Shown in pieces: positions 1 to 9,370 of a stretch of 17,500 bases of DNA. Source of the DNA: Chrysomallon squamiferum. Its lineage: Eukaryota; Mollusca; Gastropoda; Neomphalida; Peltospiridae. The notes beneath the pieces are model-generated. The model was not told where the DNA came from, made no database searches, and saw only the letters and a list, made by a program, of their open reading frames with translations. Location: NCBI GenBank assembly GCA_012295275.1, contig CM022671.1:21952822-21970321 (forward strand). The letters run 5' to 3'. How positions within the stretch are numbered: the stretch's first letter is position 1; every line of letters begins with the position of its first letter. Position numbers and translations under genes: made by a program.

Positions 1-354
1 GGATCATCTTAACTTGCTTCATGATCTGTTCTTATTATTATCCTCATAAAATAATTGCCTAAGTCCCATTCAAATTACACATTAAAAGATGTTATTTATT
101 TTTTTAAAGCAGCCATCTTGTTTTTATGGCATCACATTCATTCTTCAGCAATTCATTTGATTTGGCAAACACCACTTAATGTCAGTTTGAGAGGCTATCA
201 CAGATGTGGCTTTCATGTTGAAGATCTCCTTTAAATCTTAAATTAAAAAAAAATGAAAATAATAATAATGATAACTTCTGCAGATATTTCCCAAGGCTAA
301 AAAAAACTGATTAGCTAAAACCAGAATGGATTCTGTTACATAAGCATTTCCTTT

Positions 355-820
355 AGTACAACAAGTGTTGGGAGTTTTAGCCAGAATGGGAAATAATGAC
401 TTAGGCAGTTATCTCACAAGAGCTCCATTATTTTTTAAGATCAAGGTTTTAATTATAAACACCTTTAGTTTTTTTAACATCAAGGTCCCTTTTTAAGTTT
501 TAATAACAAACACCTTCTCAAGGGAACAGTTTTCAATATATGAATCATAGAGAAGTAGCAAGAATGGGAAATAATTACTTAGGCAGTCCTTTTATTAATC
601 AACAGCACAGTTTTGATAATAAACACTTTATCAGAGAGCAATTTTTGATGTACAGAGTCACAGAGCATTAAGCAAGAATTGGAAATTATTTAATCAACTG
701 ATAAGGAGAATCAGTCAAGTGCTCCATTATGTCTGAGACCTGTCTTCTAATCTCATGTTTGATAGTCACAGTTTTATGTAACAAGTGTTTCTTATTTTGA
801 GCCAGTTCAGAATATCCTAA
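355..820. repeat. Degenerate tandem repeat built on AAGAATGGGAAATAAT-ACTTAGGCAGT
   Basis: CCAGAATGGGAAATAATGAC at about 380 and CAAGAATGGGAAATAATTAC at about 559 are followed by TTAGGCAGT. A decayed third copy is at about 673. ACAAGTGTT-GAGCCAG-like words at 360 and 780 and two ATCAAGGT...AACACC words at 441 and 480 belong to the same ancient array. Confidence 0.5.
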
Positions 821-1113
821 AATGATTAAAATATGATTACAGGTTATTTAATCATAACAGAATTATTTGAATCTTTTTAAAAAAAAAAAAAAAAAGAAAC
901 ACTGGAACAGATGGTCACTGTACTGGTCAGAAGAGGACAGAGGACAACTAGACATACATGAAAATCAATGACCTCCTGATCACTGGAGCAGAACAAAACC
1001 GCTGAAGTGAATAAACAAAAATAATCACCAGATTGAAAGCAGTCCATTGAGATTTTTTCTTCTGATAAAGTGAAAAAGGATTATATTCTTTATTCTTCAG
1101 CTGACAGGCAGTA

Positions 1114-1138
1114 TTTTTTTTTTTTTTTTTTTTTTTTT
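1114..1138. repeat. Poly-T (25) tract
   Basis: One of many homopolymer tracts. Others of about 16 nt or more are A at 879-895 and 1292-1308, T at 2396-2416, T at 12010-12029, T at 13828-13848, T at 14406-14425, T at 14975-14990, T at 16226-16250, T at 16536-16552 and A at 17185-17201. None is flanked by a recognisable retrogene. Confidence 0.95.
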
Positions 1139-2190
1139 ACCCTCCAACCAAACAAACAAAAAACAGCCTGGCCTAATAAAGAAAAATGTCATGAATGGAT
1201 TTTCTTTAGCTTTTTTGTCCTAGTGTATAAATGCTTTTCATTATCGGCAATGGATTAGGCAAGCTTGAAGGAGGAAAATAAACAGAGAAAGAAAAAAAAA
1301 AAAAAAAATGGCTGATTCGAAGCCATGTTATCCAAAAATTTCAAATGTGAGAAAAATATATTTAAAAATTTTGTAAAGATTTTATGATTCTTGCAGAATG
1401 TATGAGAGAAATATTAACCAAAAAAAAATTAAAAAATAAAAAGTTGAAAAATAAAAATAAAGTAAAACAGAGAAAAAAAGAAAAACAAAGTCCATAGTAT
1501 AAAAAAAAAAAAGAGAACTGCTCAATACTTTATTTGTCAAAGCCATCCATATGAAGTGAATTCAATAGTCCACATTAAATCAGAATGGTATTGAATATAA
1601 AGAAAGGTGGAGGGAAAAAAAAAATCTTTAGAAATATCTTAATATGAGCTAAATAATCTATTCAACAAAACAAAAAGGTCACGTGACTAGGAAACAGATG
1701 TCTTCACCTGAATATGTAATTGTTCCTAACAAGAAGAAAATGTTTTTAAAACTATGCTGTTAGTGCAGAGTTGTTTACTACACATGTTTACTGTTTAAAC
1801 TGATTAATTAAAAAAAATAAAAAAAATATTATATATTAAATTTGAATAATTTATTTTTAAAATTACTGTTAAAAAAAATAAAAAAATAAAAATATAATTA
1901 CATTCAGTTATTTTTCAGTTCTAAATTAGAAAATGGATCAAATAACTCTGATTTGTAAGAGTATAACAGTATTTATAAAGAAAAGTGTTAACAAAAAAAC
2001 TACTCTGCTTGTTGTGAATGTCTTAAACCAGCAGACAATGACAATTAAAACGTGTAATATTTAATTAACAAAAGATGTCAGTGGCACCAACAAAGATTAT
2101 GAGATTATTACCACAACTGTGTGATGGTTTAAATTATTTTCTAAAACCACAATAATTAGCAAATGCTTAACAGTGCCAGAGTAGAAAATA

Positions 2191-2220
2191 TATCAGCTGT
2201 TAGTTACCATACAGCTGATA
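2191..2220. repeat. Perfect 10-bp inverted repeat (hairpin) with an E-box in each arm
   Basis: TATCAGCTGT at 2191-2200 pairs exactly with ACAGCTGATA at 2211-2220 around a 10-nt loop. Each arm holds the palindrome CAGCTG. Confidence 0.9.
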
Positions 2221-2449
2221 ACTGTGTAACAACATTGTGTAGTTATTAAGGACAACAAAATTTAAAAAATGAAAAAAATAAAAAAAAAAAAAGTATAAAT
2301 ATGAATAGTGGATAATATAAAAATGTGGATTAGGCTTTTTTTGTATCTTTAATTCTGTTACTTCAAAATATTTTTATTTGCTATTAATAATTTCATTTTT
2401 TTTTTTTTTTTTTTTTCAAGACATTTTGAGAAATAATATGTATATGTTT

Positions 2450-2665
2450 CTGAATATGAGTGTGTGGATATGTGATTCAGGTATATATGTACATGAATGT
2501 ATGTTTTGTTTGTATGTAAATTTTATGTATGGATATTTGTATGAATTTTTGTATGAATGTACGTACATACATACATACATACATATATATATGTGTGTAT
2601 GCATGTTTGTAAATGTGTAATGGGTGTTGCATTTGTATAAATATAAATACATGTATATATATATA

Positions 2666-2701
<36 letters not shown>

Positions 2702-2745
2702 CACATATATATGTACATATATACATTTTCATGTACATTTGTTTA
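2450..2745. repeat. TG/TA-rich microsatellite cluster including (ACAT)n and (GT)14
   Basis: ACAT repeats at 2561-2583 and a pure (GT)14 at 2671-2698 sit within a stretch of alternating purine-pyrimidine words (TGTATG, TATATATATG). It explains all the His/Thr- or Cys/Val-rich open frames here. The pure GT run is Z-DNA-prone. Confidence 0.9.
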
Positions 2746-2828
2746 TTTGTATAATTTTAAGAACAAACAAAAGTATTCATGTTTTTTCTTTCTTTTCAAG
2801 GCACCAGGTTTGTTTGCTTCATTAGTTT

Positions 2829-2876
2829 GTTTTCTTTGAAAAGGCATGATTAAGTTCACAGTACGTAATGTGCCGT
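2829..2876 (+). repeat. Dispersed repeat copy, partner at 4350-4395
   Basis: TTCTTTGAAAA, then ATGATTAAGTTCA, GTAA and GT.CC recur in the same order at 4352-4395. It sits immediately after the end of the 80-95-bp minisatellite there, and after the TG cluster here. Confidence 0.6.
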
Positions 2877-3061
2877 GCAATGTCTTTGCATTCAAAGCTT
2901 TCCTACATTGACCAATTATAATCTTGGCTACGGTTTATCTTTTTATATATAATTAATATTTGGTAAGTTGTGTCAGATCTGGCGTCTCTCCAGAGGCAGT
3001 TAATGTTCCAAAAGATTTAGTGGAATATTGTTTTTAGGCCACACACAAATATAAAATAATT

Positions 3062-3226
3062 CATTCATGAATATGCACCCCCCACTCACACACACAAACC
3101 ACAACTATATATATAGTAGATACATACATATAAACATATGTACTTAAATGTATGCATATATGAATATATACACATTCATAAATATGCACAACATATGCAC
3201 ATACAAACATAGTGAGATACATAGAT

Positions 3227-3261
<35 letters not shown>

Positions 3262-3388
3262 CATATGTACATACACACCACAACACATACAAACAAATAA
3301 ACATACATACAATAAAAACATAAATAAACACATCACATAATTTACACTTATACTCTCTTTCTCAATCTCTCTCTCTCTCTCTCTCTCT
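3062..3388. repeat. CA/TA-rich microsatellite cluster with (CA)12 and (CT)11
   Basis: ACAT-type and CACA words lead to (AC)12 at 3227-3250, a TA run, and (CT)11 at 3367-3388. The minus-strand open frame across it is repeat-derived. The cluster is broadly the reverse complement of the TG/TA cluster 300-600 bp to the left. Confidence 0.9.
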
Positions 3389-3808
3389 TTCTTTTCTTCT
3401 CTCTTCAACCTAACAGTTTGTTTCTGTCACCCAGACACACTCTGATTTGTAATTAAATAATTCAATAGGACTGTGCCAGACATCAGGAAATAAACAAATT
3501 AAGAATGATCAGTCTCATAAAAGGTTATATTTAAGCATTCAGTGCAAGCTGGGAGCCAGATTAAACACACACGAAAGCTTTGCCAAGATGTTTAAGTCAT
3601 TTCGCTTCCTAATTTCATACAGTCTCATTTCTCTGTGTGAATGAATGTCCAGTTGACCGGAGGGCAGTTACTCAGACCACTCGAAAAACCAAGTTAGAGT
3701 AAAGAACTTGTCGAAAATTATCTTCAAGATTACGTTAAATGAAAAAAAATTGTATTATAAAAAGAATTCTCTTCAGATATTTAAAGTTAATATTAGAAAT
3801 GGAAGATG
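3389..3808. other. Non-coding, relatively complex unique sequence
   Basis: The stretch 3540-3700 is less AT-biased, but stops occur in all frames and no splice-bounded open frame is found. Confidence 0.5.
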
Positions 3809-4350
3809 TTTCAATTTTCTTGAATGGTGTAATGTAATGATCTGCTTAAACTCTTTTTTAAAATCAATATATATATATATGAAACATGTTTCAGTTTTCC
3901 TGGAAATTTCTTGAATGGTATGTAACAAATGAATCTGCTAAAGAGAACTTATTAAAATAAATACTGAAATCAATATAAAAATGAAACATGTTTCAATTTC
4001 TTGAATGGTATATACCAAAAGAATATGTTAAAGAACTCATGCTGAAATCAATATACAAATGAAACACATTTCAGTATCTTGGAATCTTCTTGAATGGTAT
4101 GTAACAAAAGAATCCACCAGAACTCTTTTAAAATAATGAAACGAATATAAAAATGAAAATTGTTTCAACATCTTGGAATCTTCTTGAATGGTATGTAACA
4201 AAAGAATCCACCAGAACTCTTTTTAAAATATTGAAATGAATACAAAAATGAAAATTGTTTCAACATCTTGGAATCTTCTTCAGTACTATGTAACAAAAGA
4301 ATCTACTAGAACTCTTTTTAAAATATTGAAACGAATACAAAAATGAAGCA
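3809..4350. repeat. Minisatellite of about 80-95 bp, about six copies
   Basis: Each copy runs TTTCAA/TTTCAG, (A)TCTTGGAATC, TTCTTGAATGGTATGTAAC, AAAGAATC, AGAACTCTTTT, AAAAT..GAAA and back to TTTCA. The three rightmost copies (from about 4070) are nearly identical, with a period of about 93-95. The leftmost copies are shorter and diverged, and one has acquired a (TA)n insert at 3868-3880. The array lies in the presumed second intron of the minus-strand gene, about 120 bp from its donor. Confidence 0.85.
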
Positions 4351-4460
4351 TGTTCTTTGAAAACCTATGATTAAGTTCAACGTGTGTAACGTACCAGAAC
4401 TAGGGTCTTATTAATGATATAATAATAAAAACAACACCTAAAAAATGTCCAGAGTAACCA

Positions 4461-4466
4461 ACTAAC
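4461..4466 (-). other. 5' splice site (GTTAGT) ending the coding exon
   Basis: Minus-strand sequence reads CTGGCACAG|GTTAGT, a good match to the metazoan donor consensus. It falls on a codon boundary. The downstream intron appears to fill the rest of the window to the left, since no further GC-rich open segment is seen in 1-4460. Confidence 0.65.
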
Positions 4467-4766
4467 CTGTGCCAGTCTTTCCAGGAGAGCTCTGTGTCTG
4501 TCTGCAACCTGTCTTCCAGCCTTCGCTGCCCGCCTCATTCCAGCCCTCTTCCTCCATGCATCGTCCTTGCCGTCGCTCAGCTGGAGGCTGCGGTAGATGT
4601 TGAGGTGGCCGTCCACATGGATGTTGAGGTCAGGCTGGGGGCGCAGCCACGGCAGGTGCCTGCTCATGTTTATCGTCATGGCGATGGAGAGGACCATGAT
4701 GAGGATGAGGAAGAGGAAGAGATCTCGCAGCGAGCGAATGCTCCACTTGCAGACACGAAGCACCAT
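4467..4766 (-). CDS. First coding exon of a putative single-pass (type II) membrane protein; partial, continues beyond the window
   Basis: I do not recognise the family. The frame is open for exactly 100 codons from an ATG to a splice donor (CAG|GTTAGT, phase 0), after which translation would run into intron. The start context is strong (A at -3, G at +4), and in-frame TAG and TGA lie just upstream, so this is the first usable in-frame start. Residues 1-15 are basic (R4, K7, R11, R14). Residues about 16-33 are hydrophobic (LFLFLILIMVL core), giving an N-in signal anchor. A possible N-glycosylation sequon (N-M-S) sits at 33-35. Residues 36-62 are polar with DLNIHVDGHLNIY, and 67-100 form a basic, alanine-rich, probably helical stem (WRKRAGMRRAAKAG, ending ALLERLAQ). 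Short tail, anchor and stem are typical of Golgi type II enzymes, but that is inference from architecture only. GC content is far above the flanking DNA, which supports real coding sequence. Confidence 0.72.
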
Positions 4767-5025
4767 CCTTCATCCCTACCCCTGCAACACACAACATTTT
4801 ACTGTTATTATTACTGTTATTACTGTTATTTGTTACTGTTATTACTGTTACTGCTGCTGTTATGATTATTATTATTACTGTTATTACTGTTATTGTTGTT
4901 ATTATTATTGTTATTGCTCCACTTGCAGACATGAAGCACCATCCTTCATCCCTACCCCTGCAAGACAGAACATTATACTGTTATTATTACTGTTATTACT
5001 ATTATTTGTTGTTGTTATTATTACT
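4739..5025 (-). repeat. Tandem duplication (176-bp offset) of the 3' splice site and start-codon region
   Basis: The block starting at 4739 (TGCTCCACTTGCAGACA and onward) recurs at 4915 with only a handful of substitutions over about 100 bp. The copied part covers the first nine codons, the leader, the splice acceptor and the start of the TTA-type tract. In the second, transcript-upstream copy the minus strand reads TTCTGTCTTGCAG|GGG, a better pyrimidine tract than the first copy. Its ATG is at 4942-4940, and codon 4 changes Arg to His. After nine matching codons the copy runs into AAT/AAC repeats. That frame becomes mostly Asn/Ser and stops after 38 codons (stop at 4828-4826). The low divergence suggests a fairly recent duplication. 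Confidence 0.85.
4767..4781 (-). other. 5'UTR part of the coding exon, with 3' splice site and an out-of-frame upstream ATG
   Basis: Read on the minus strand, the intron ends in a T/G-rich stretch and TTGCAG, and the exon begins GGGTAGGG. This leaves a 15-nt leader before the ATG. The polypyrimidine tract is mediocre because the bases further upstream are AAT/AAC repeats. The leader contains its own ATG (4773-4771), seven bases upstream of the main one and out of frame. It opens a 47-codon frame that overlaps the main coding frame and stops at 4630. That product has no hydrophobic segment and does not reach the donor, so I treat it as an overlapping upstream ORF. Confidence 0.6.
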
Positions 5026-5475
5026 GTTATTGTTATTGTTACTGTTGATATTATTATTGTTATTATTAGTTATTGTTATTGCTGTTGTTATTATTATTGT
5101 TGTTATTGTTATTATTATTGTTATTGATGTTATTATTGTTGTTGTTATTATTGTTTTTGTTGTTGTTATTGCTGTTGTTATTATTGTTATTATTATTGTT
5201 AATGCTGTTATTATTATGGTTATTGTTATTATTGTTTTTGTTGTTGTTATTATTGTTGTTGTTATTTGTTATTATTGTTATTATTATTATTACATTATTG
5301 CTGTTATTCCTATTTTTGTCATTGTTATTATTGTTATTGATGTTGTTATTATTACTGTCATTGTTGTTGTTATTACAATCATTATTATTACTGTTACTGT
5401 AATTGTTGTTGTTGTTTGTTGATGCTATTGCAGCTGTTGTAACTGTTATTACTATTATGCTACTTCAAATATTGC
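4797..5475. repeat. Long interrupted TTA/TTG/TTACTG trinucleotide tract
   Basis: Almost the whole stretch is written in steps of three (TTA, TTG, CTG, ATT), broken only by the 60-bp duplicated exon tip at 4915-4975. It produces long Leu/Val/Ile-only frames on the plus strand and Asn/Ser frames on the minus strand. These are artefacts of the repeat, not proteins. In the minus-strand transcript it is an AAT/AAC-rich segment directly before the splice acceptors. Confidence 0.9.
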
Positions 5476-5655
5476 TGTTGTTGATAAACTAAACAAAAAA
5501 AAACTGACCTTGTATGTGAATATCAAAACAATGAAATGCATTTGGCCTTGATAATACACTAACATTTGCATGTGTGACACTTTCTTATCAAAATCTTTGT
5601 CACACAGAAATTGTGAGCAAGTAGTTACTATTACAGATAGCCAGTGGTCAAGCGA

Positions 5656-5680
5656 GGCTGGGTTCACAGATAACCAAGCC
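5656..5680. other. Small hairpin GGCTGGGTT / AACCAAGCC
   Basis: Arms at 5656-5664 and 5672-5680 pair at 8 of 9 positions around a 7-nt loop. The region 5480-5850 around it holds no gene I can support. Confidence 0.5.
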
Positions 5681-5851
5681 CACTAGTTTAAGTGACCAGG
5701 ACAGATGTTATATAAGTTGTTTAATCTGGGTAATTTAAAACCAGATAGTGAATGGGTGGGGATGAAATACAGCACTTAGAAAATACACGCAGCAGGTCTT
5801 AATACCACTGGCCTTGGCTCTTTCAACCAGATGTGTATTATTATACACAGA

Positions 5852-6300
5852 GCTGATTCTGACCATCATAGAACTGACCTTGGACATAATAGAACTGACC
5901 TTGGACATTACAGAACTGACCTTGGACATTAGAGAACTGATCTTGGACATAACAGAACTGATCTTGCACATTAGAGAACTGACCTTGGATATCATAGAAT
6001 TGACCTTGGACATTACAGAACTGACCTTGGACATCATAGAACTGACCCTGGACATCACATAATTGGCTTTGGACACAAGAGAACTAACCCTAAATATAAT
6101 ATAACTGACCTTGGATTTTGTAAAATTTACCTTGGACATTTGAGAATTGATCTTGGACATTTGAGAATTGACCTTGGATATTTTTTTAATGACCTTGGGC
6201 TTTATAGAACTGATCTAGAAAAGTATAGAACTGATCCTGAATTTTTTAGAATTGACCTTGAACATTATAGAACTATCCTTGGACATTAAAAAACTAACCA
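5852..6300. repeat. 21-bp minisatellite (unit about ATAGAACTGACCTTGGACAT), about 21 copies
   Basis: The unit repeats every 21 bp, with good conservation to about 6060 and increasing decay to 6300. Because 21 is a multiple of three, frames stay open on both strands as seven-residue repeats (IELTLDI on plus, MSKVSSV on minus). I regard these as repeat by-products. Nine units keep TGACCTTGG exactly, and several more differ by one base. Confidence 0.92.
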
Positions 6301-6559
6301 TATGACTTTACCAAACAGACAACATAGATGTCCAAAAAATTTGAAATTAACAGATTGATGGGCCTATGTTTTATATGTGGTGCTGGCCAATAATGACAAT
6401 GCTTATAAATCTAAGACTGAAGATAGAACAGCAATCCCACAAGGAAATAACTATAACTGTTTAAAAGAAACTGATTTTATAAGATAACATTAAAACTTTT
6501 AACTTTGATTCAGTCAACAGTAGAAAAACAATTTGACATCTGCCATGGTTTGCTGATTT

Positions 6560-6635
6560 TTATGTCTGGCAGGTGGTGAGTTCAAACCTTGCCAAGTGCT
6601 CTGGCTACAGTCTCAGCTGGAATTAATTAATACCA
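6560..6635 (+). mobile_element. Possible decayed tRNA-derived SINE fragment
   Basis: GAGTTCAAACC at 6579-6589 resembles a pol III B box (GGTTCRANNCC). It is followed by CCTTGCCAAGTGCTCTGGCT and AC, which can be aligned loosely with the core that follows the B box in cephalopod tRNA-SINEs (a CCTTGGGCAAGTG-type word). No clear A box, tail or target-site duplication is seen. Confidence 0.25.
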
Positions 6636-7002
6636 TCTGTTGACTTTTCTCTCTTTAATTCACTTACTAACAGAGTAAGAAATATCTTGTGCATAAATTT
6701 GCTAAAAAAAAGTTTAAAAAAAAGTAATATCTGAACAATCTTTGGCTGTTCAGTTTATTGCTGCCATTAATTCATTGTGATGGTAACCAAAAACATCTTC
6801 TCACAAACTGAAAATAAAAACTTAATATATGAATGTGTTAACTGAAAAAAAAACCTCAGTTGAATTTTCAGCTTTTTGAAGCATGATGTATGTAAATTTA
6901 TATGTAATGTGATAGAATATATTTATAACTTGATAGAAATGTTAAAATGTATGTAACAATAAACAGGAAGACCCCTCTTAGATATTTAGTTGCTTGTTTG
7001 TA

Positions 7003-7085
7003 GGTTTTTTTGTTCTCTTTGTTGTTGTGGGGTTTTTTTGTTCTGTTTGTTGTTGTGGGGGTTTTTTGTTGTTGTTGTTGTTGGG
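7003..7085. repeat. 28-29-bp T/G-rich repeat, three copies
   Basis: The unit GGTTTTTTTGTTCTSTTTGT plus TGTTGTGG starts at 7003 and 7031 and, shortened, at 7060, ending in a (GTT)n run. Confidence 0.75.
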
Positions 7086-8021
7086 CTTTTTTTGTTGGTT
7101 TTATGTTTGTTCGTTTTTTTTTTCATCATGGAGGTATAATTACCTCTATAATTTTAGATTTTAACTATTATCTGCTGCTGGGAAGAGTGAGAATTTAACT
7201 TCAGATATTAATTAATTTTATTTTATTCATTTCAGTTTTAAAAATTAGTTTCTATTATGCAGGTACCTGAAAACCCATATATTTCAACCACAATTTTTAT
7301 TATTTTTTATTAATAATATTTATTTTTTATTTTTTTTATTTTTTTGTTGTTGTTAAAGGGAAAATATTTTGAAGTTCTAGTTTGAATTTTGTATGCAGGT
7401 ACATTTTTTTTCATATTTAATGTCCCAGATTTTATTCATAATTAAGAACAAAGAAAAAGAAACTTCAGACCCTGTAAACTGAAGAAGATTTTTTATTTTG
7501 TTTGCAGGAAAGTTTATATACTAAACAGTAAAAATTTCATTCACATTTAAACAAAAAAAAAAATAAAAAATTACAGTACATTGAAAAACCTTTGAATAAT
7601 CTGCATACTATAATTTACTGGTGAAATTATACACATCAAAGATTGCACCTGTAAATAGGAAATGAAACTTGAATACCTGTTGACATGAAAATCTTTGGCC
7701 TTCCTGTCTATTGCTCTTTCTACATTGAACTGCATTAACAGTAAACATCATTTGTCATACTACAAATCTGTATTTAATTGAAATGCACCCATGAATGAAT
7801 ACACTTCTGTGAATATGAAAGTCTTTTATCAGAAATTTTATTAGAATTGCAACAGGTACATTGCAATATATGAAATATATTGAATCTGTACATATATAGA
7901 AAAAATAATTACTGAAAATATACCTACATATGTATATTAAAATATCAGTTCTGCAGGTATACTTCAATATATGCAGTGTAGAAAGTATGTTACATTAGCC
8001 TTAAAAAATGTGTGTTTTATG

Positions 8022-8213
8022 TATGTGTGTGTGTGTGTGTCTGTGTGTATGTGTGTGTGTTTTGTGTTAAAACACATTTTTGAGTTTAAAGCAGCATTAC
8101 ACAAATTTCACATTATATCAGATATATATATTATATATTAAATTTTAAATCAATAATACATATGGTTGTGCATGTATGTGTGTGTGCATGTGTGTGGGTG
8201 TGTGTGTGTTATG
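8022..8213. repeat. Two (TG)n clusters around an AT-rich spacer
   Basis: Interrupted TG runs lie at 8022-8060 and about 8165-8210. Between them is the near-palindrome TGTGTTAAAACACA, then a TATATA stretch. Confidence 0.8.
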
Positions 8214-9098
8214 GATTTAAAATTTGTTTTAGTATTAACACTGTCAAAAAAATATATTACTAATCATGATGTTCATTTTTAACATTAATTTTCTGTGTAT
8301 GTTTGAGAAATGATGGGAACAGGAAAATATATCAGCATTCACATAACCCTTACATACACATGCATACTCACACACATGCACAGAGTATAAATCATTTTTC
8401 ATTTTATTTGAACATTTGAATTCGTGTTTTAAGTTTTAGAAATGGCAAGCCTTTATACCTCTGATAATATGTCTGTTGATAAAATCATACACACACAAAA
8501 ATGTAATAAATCACGACTTTTAATATCATTTAAACCAGCTTCCAGGGTCTTTTCAATCCCAAAATATACATTTAATCTTAAAATAGCTAGAATATATTTT
8601 TTTTATAAAAGGATTTTGAATTTAAATTTTTTCTTTTTTTTTTTTAATAAAGATGATGATAAAAAAAAAATATGTAAAAAAAAAAAAGGTTAAAAAAAAA
8701 TATATATATATAGAAATTTCAAAACGTAAAAAAACAACTTTGATGAAAACTTTAAAAGCAATTTTCAGAAATGCATTTGGGAAATGAACTTTAGAGGAAA
8801 GGTTTTAAAAACATAATCTTCGGAATCAGTCTTTGGAAACAGGCTCTAAACAAACACATGCAGTATCTGATTGTGAATATACACAAACAAAATGAGTGTA
8901 GGAGACATGACGTATCGTGCTGCAGAACGTATTGCACATTTACCAAACACTTTGTTATCATTATTTTCAAAACTGACTGTAAAAAAACCAAAGAGAGAAG
9001 AAAAGAACCATTGTGTGAAAGGAAGTCCATGTTTTTCTTTTCCGAGTTTTCATTTTATCAGTGAAAGTAATGAAAAAGCAGTATTAGATAATTAAGTT

Positions 9099-9102
<4 letters not shown>

Positions 9103-9161
<59 letters not shown>
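9103..9161. repeat. (AG)29 microsatellite, start of a purine-rich stretch to about 9370
   Basis: A pure AG dinucleotide run is followed by about 200 bp that is overwhelmingly A and G (GAAAGAAAAGAAAGAAGG and similar). This marks strong strand asymmetry. No gene is seen. Confidence 0.95.
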
Positions 9162-9164
<3 letters not shown>

Positions 9165-9370
9165 AAGAGTTAAAAAGCAAAAGGGGAAAATGGTGTTTAG
9201 AATTAAAGAAATAAATGATGGAATAAATGAAATTTGGATTACAAAAGAAAAAACTTAATGTAGAATGAAAGAAAAGAAAGAAGGAATGGAGGAGAAAAGT
9301 AGGAAAAGAAGAAAATAAATGAATAAAGAATGAAATTAAAAAAATAATAATAAAAACGGAAGAAAAATGG

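Larger units (their letters stand above)
1..2395. other. AT-rich non-coding, presumed intron of the minus-strand gene
   Basis: Apart from the degenerate array at 355-820, the hairpin at 2191 and poly-A/T, I see only AT-rich unique sequence. A doubled TTAAAAAAAATAAAAAA-like word lies at about 1807 and 1871. There is no open frame with coding character on either strand. Confidence 0.6.
6301..9102. other. AT-rich non-coding, presumed first intron
   Basis: It holds the SINE-like fragment (6560), the T/G repeats (7003, 8022, 8165) and A/T-rich sequence. Short open frames at 7755-7967 and 8442-8693 lack any coding signature. Confidence 0.55.

Noticed and set aside
2561-2600. CRISPR-like regular repeats (ACAT)n
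   Set aside because: Simple tetranucleotide repeat without spacers, in a eukaryotic context.
2416-2738. His/Thr/Tyr-rich frames on the minus strand and Cys/Val-rich frames on the plus strand
   Set aside because: Products of TG/CA and ACAT microsatellites.
4494-4865. Plus-strand frames over the GC-rich exon (acidic DEDEEEEE stretch)
   Set aside because: Antisense shadow of the minus-strand membrane-protein exon, which has start context, hydrophobic anchor and matching splice signals.
5073-5402. Long Leu/Val/Ile-only open frames on the plus strand
   Set aside because: They are direct translations of TTA/TTG repeats in three frames; there is no amino-acid diversity, start context or splice support.
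5735-6160. Minus-strand 141-codon frame with MSKVSSV repeats, looking like a repeat protein
   Set aside because: The heptad comes from the 21-bp unit, whose length is a multiple of three; both strands are open and diverged units contain stops.
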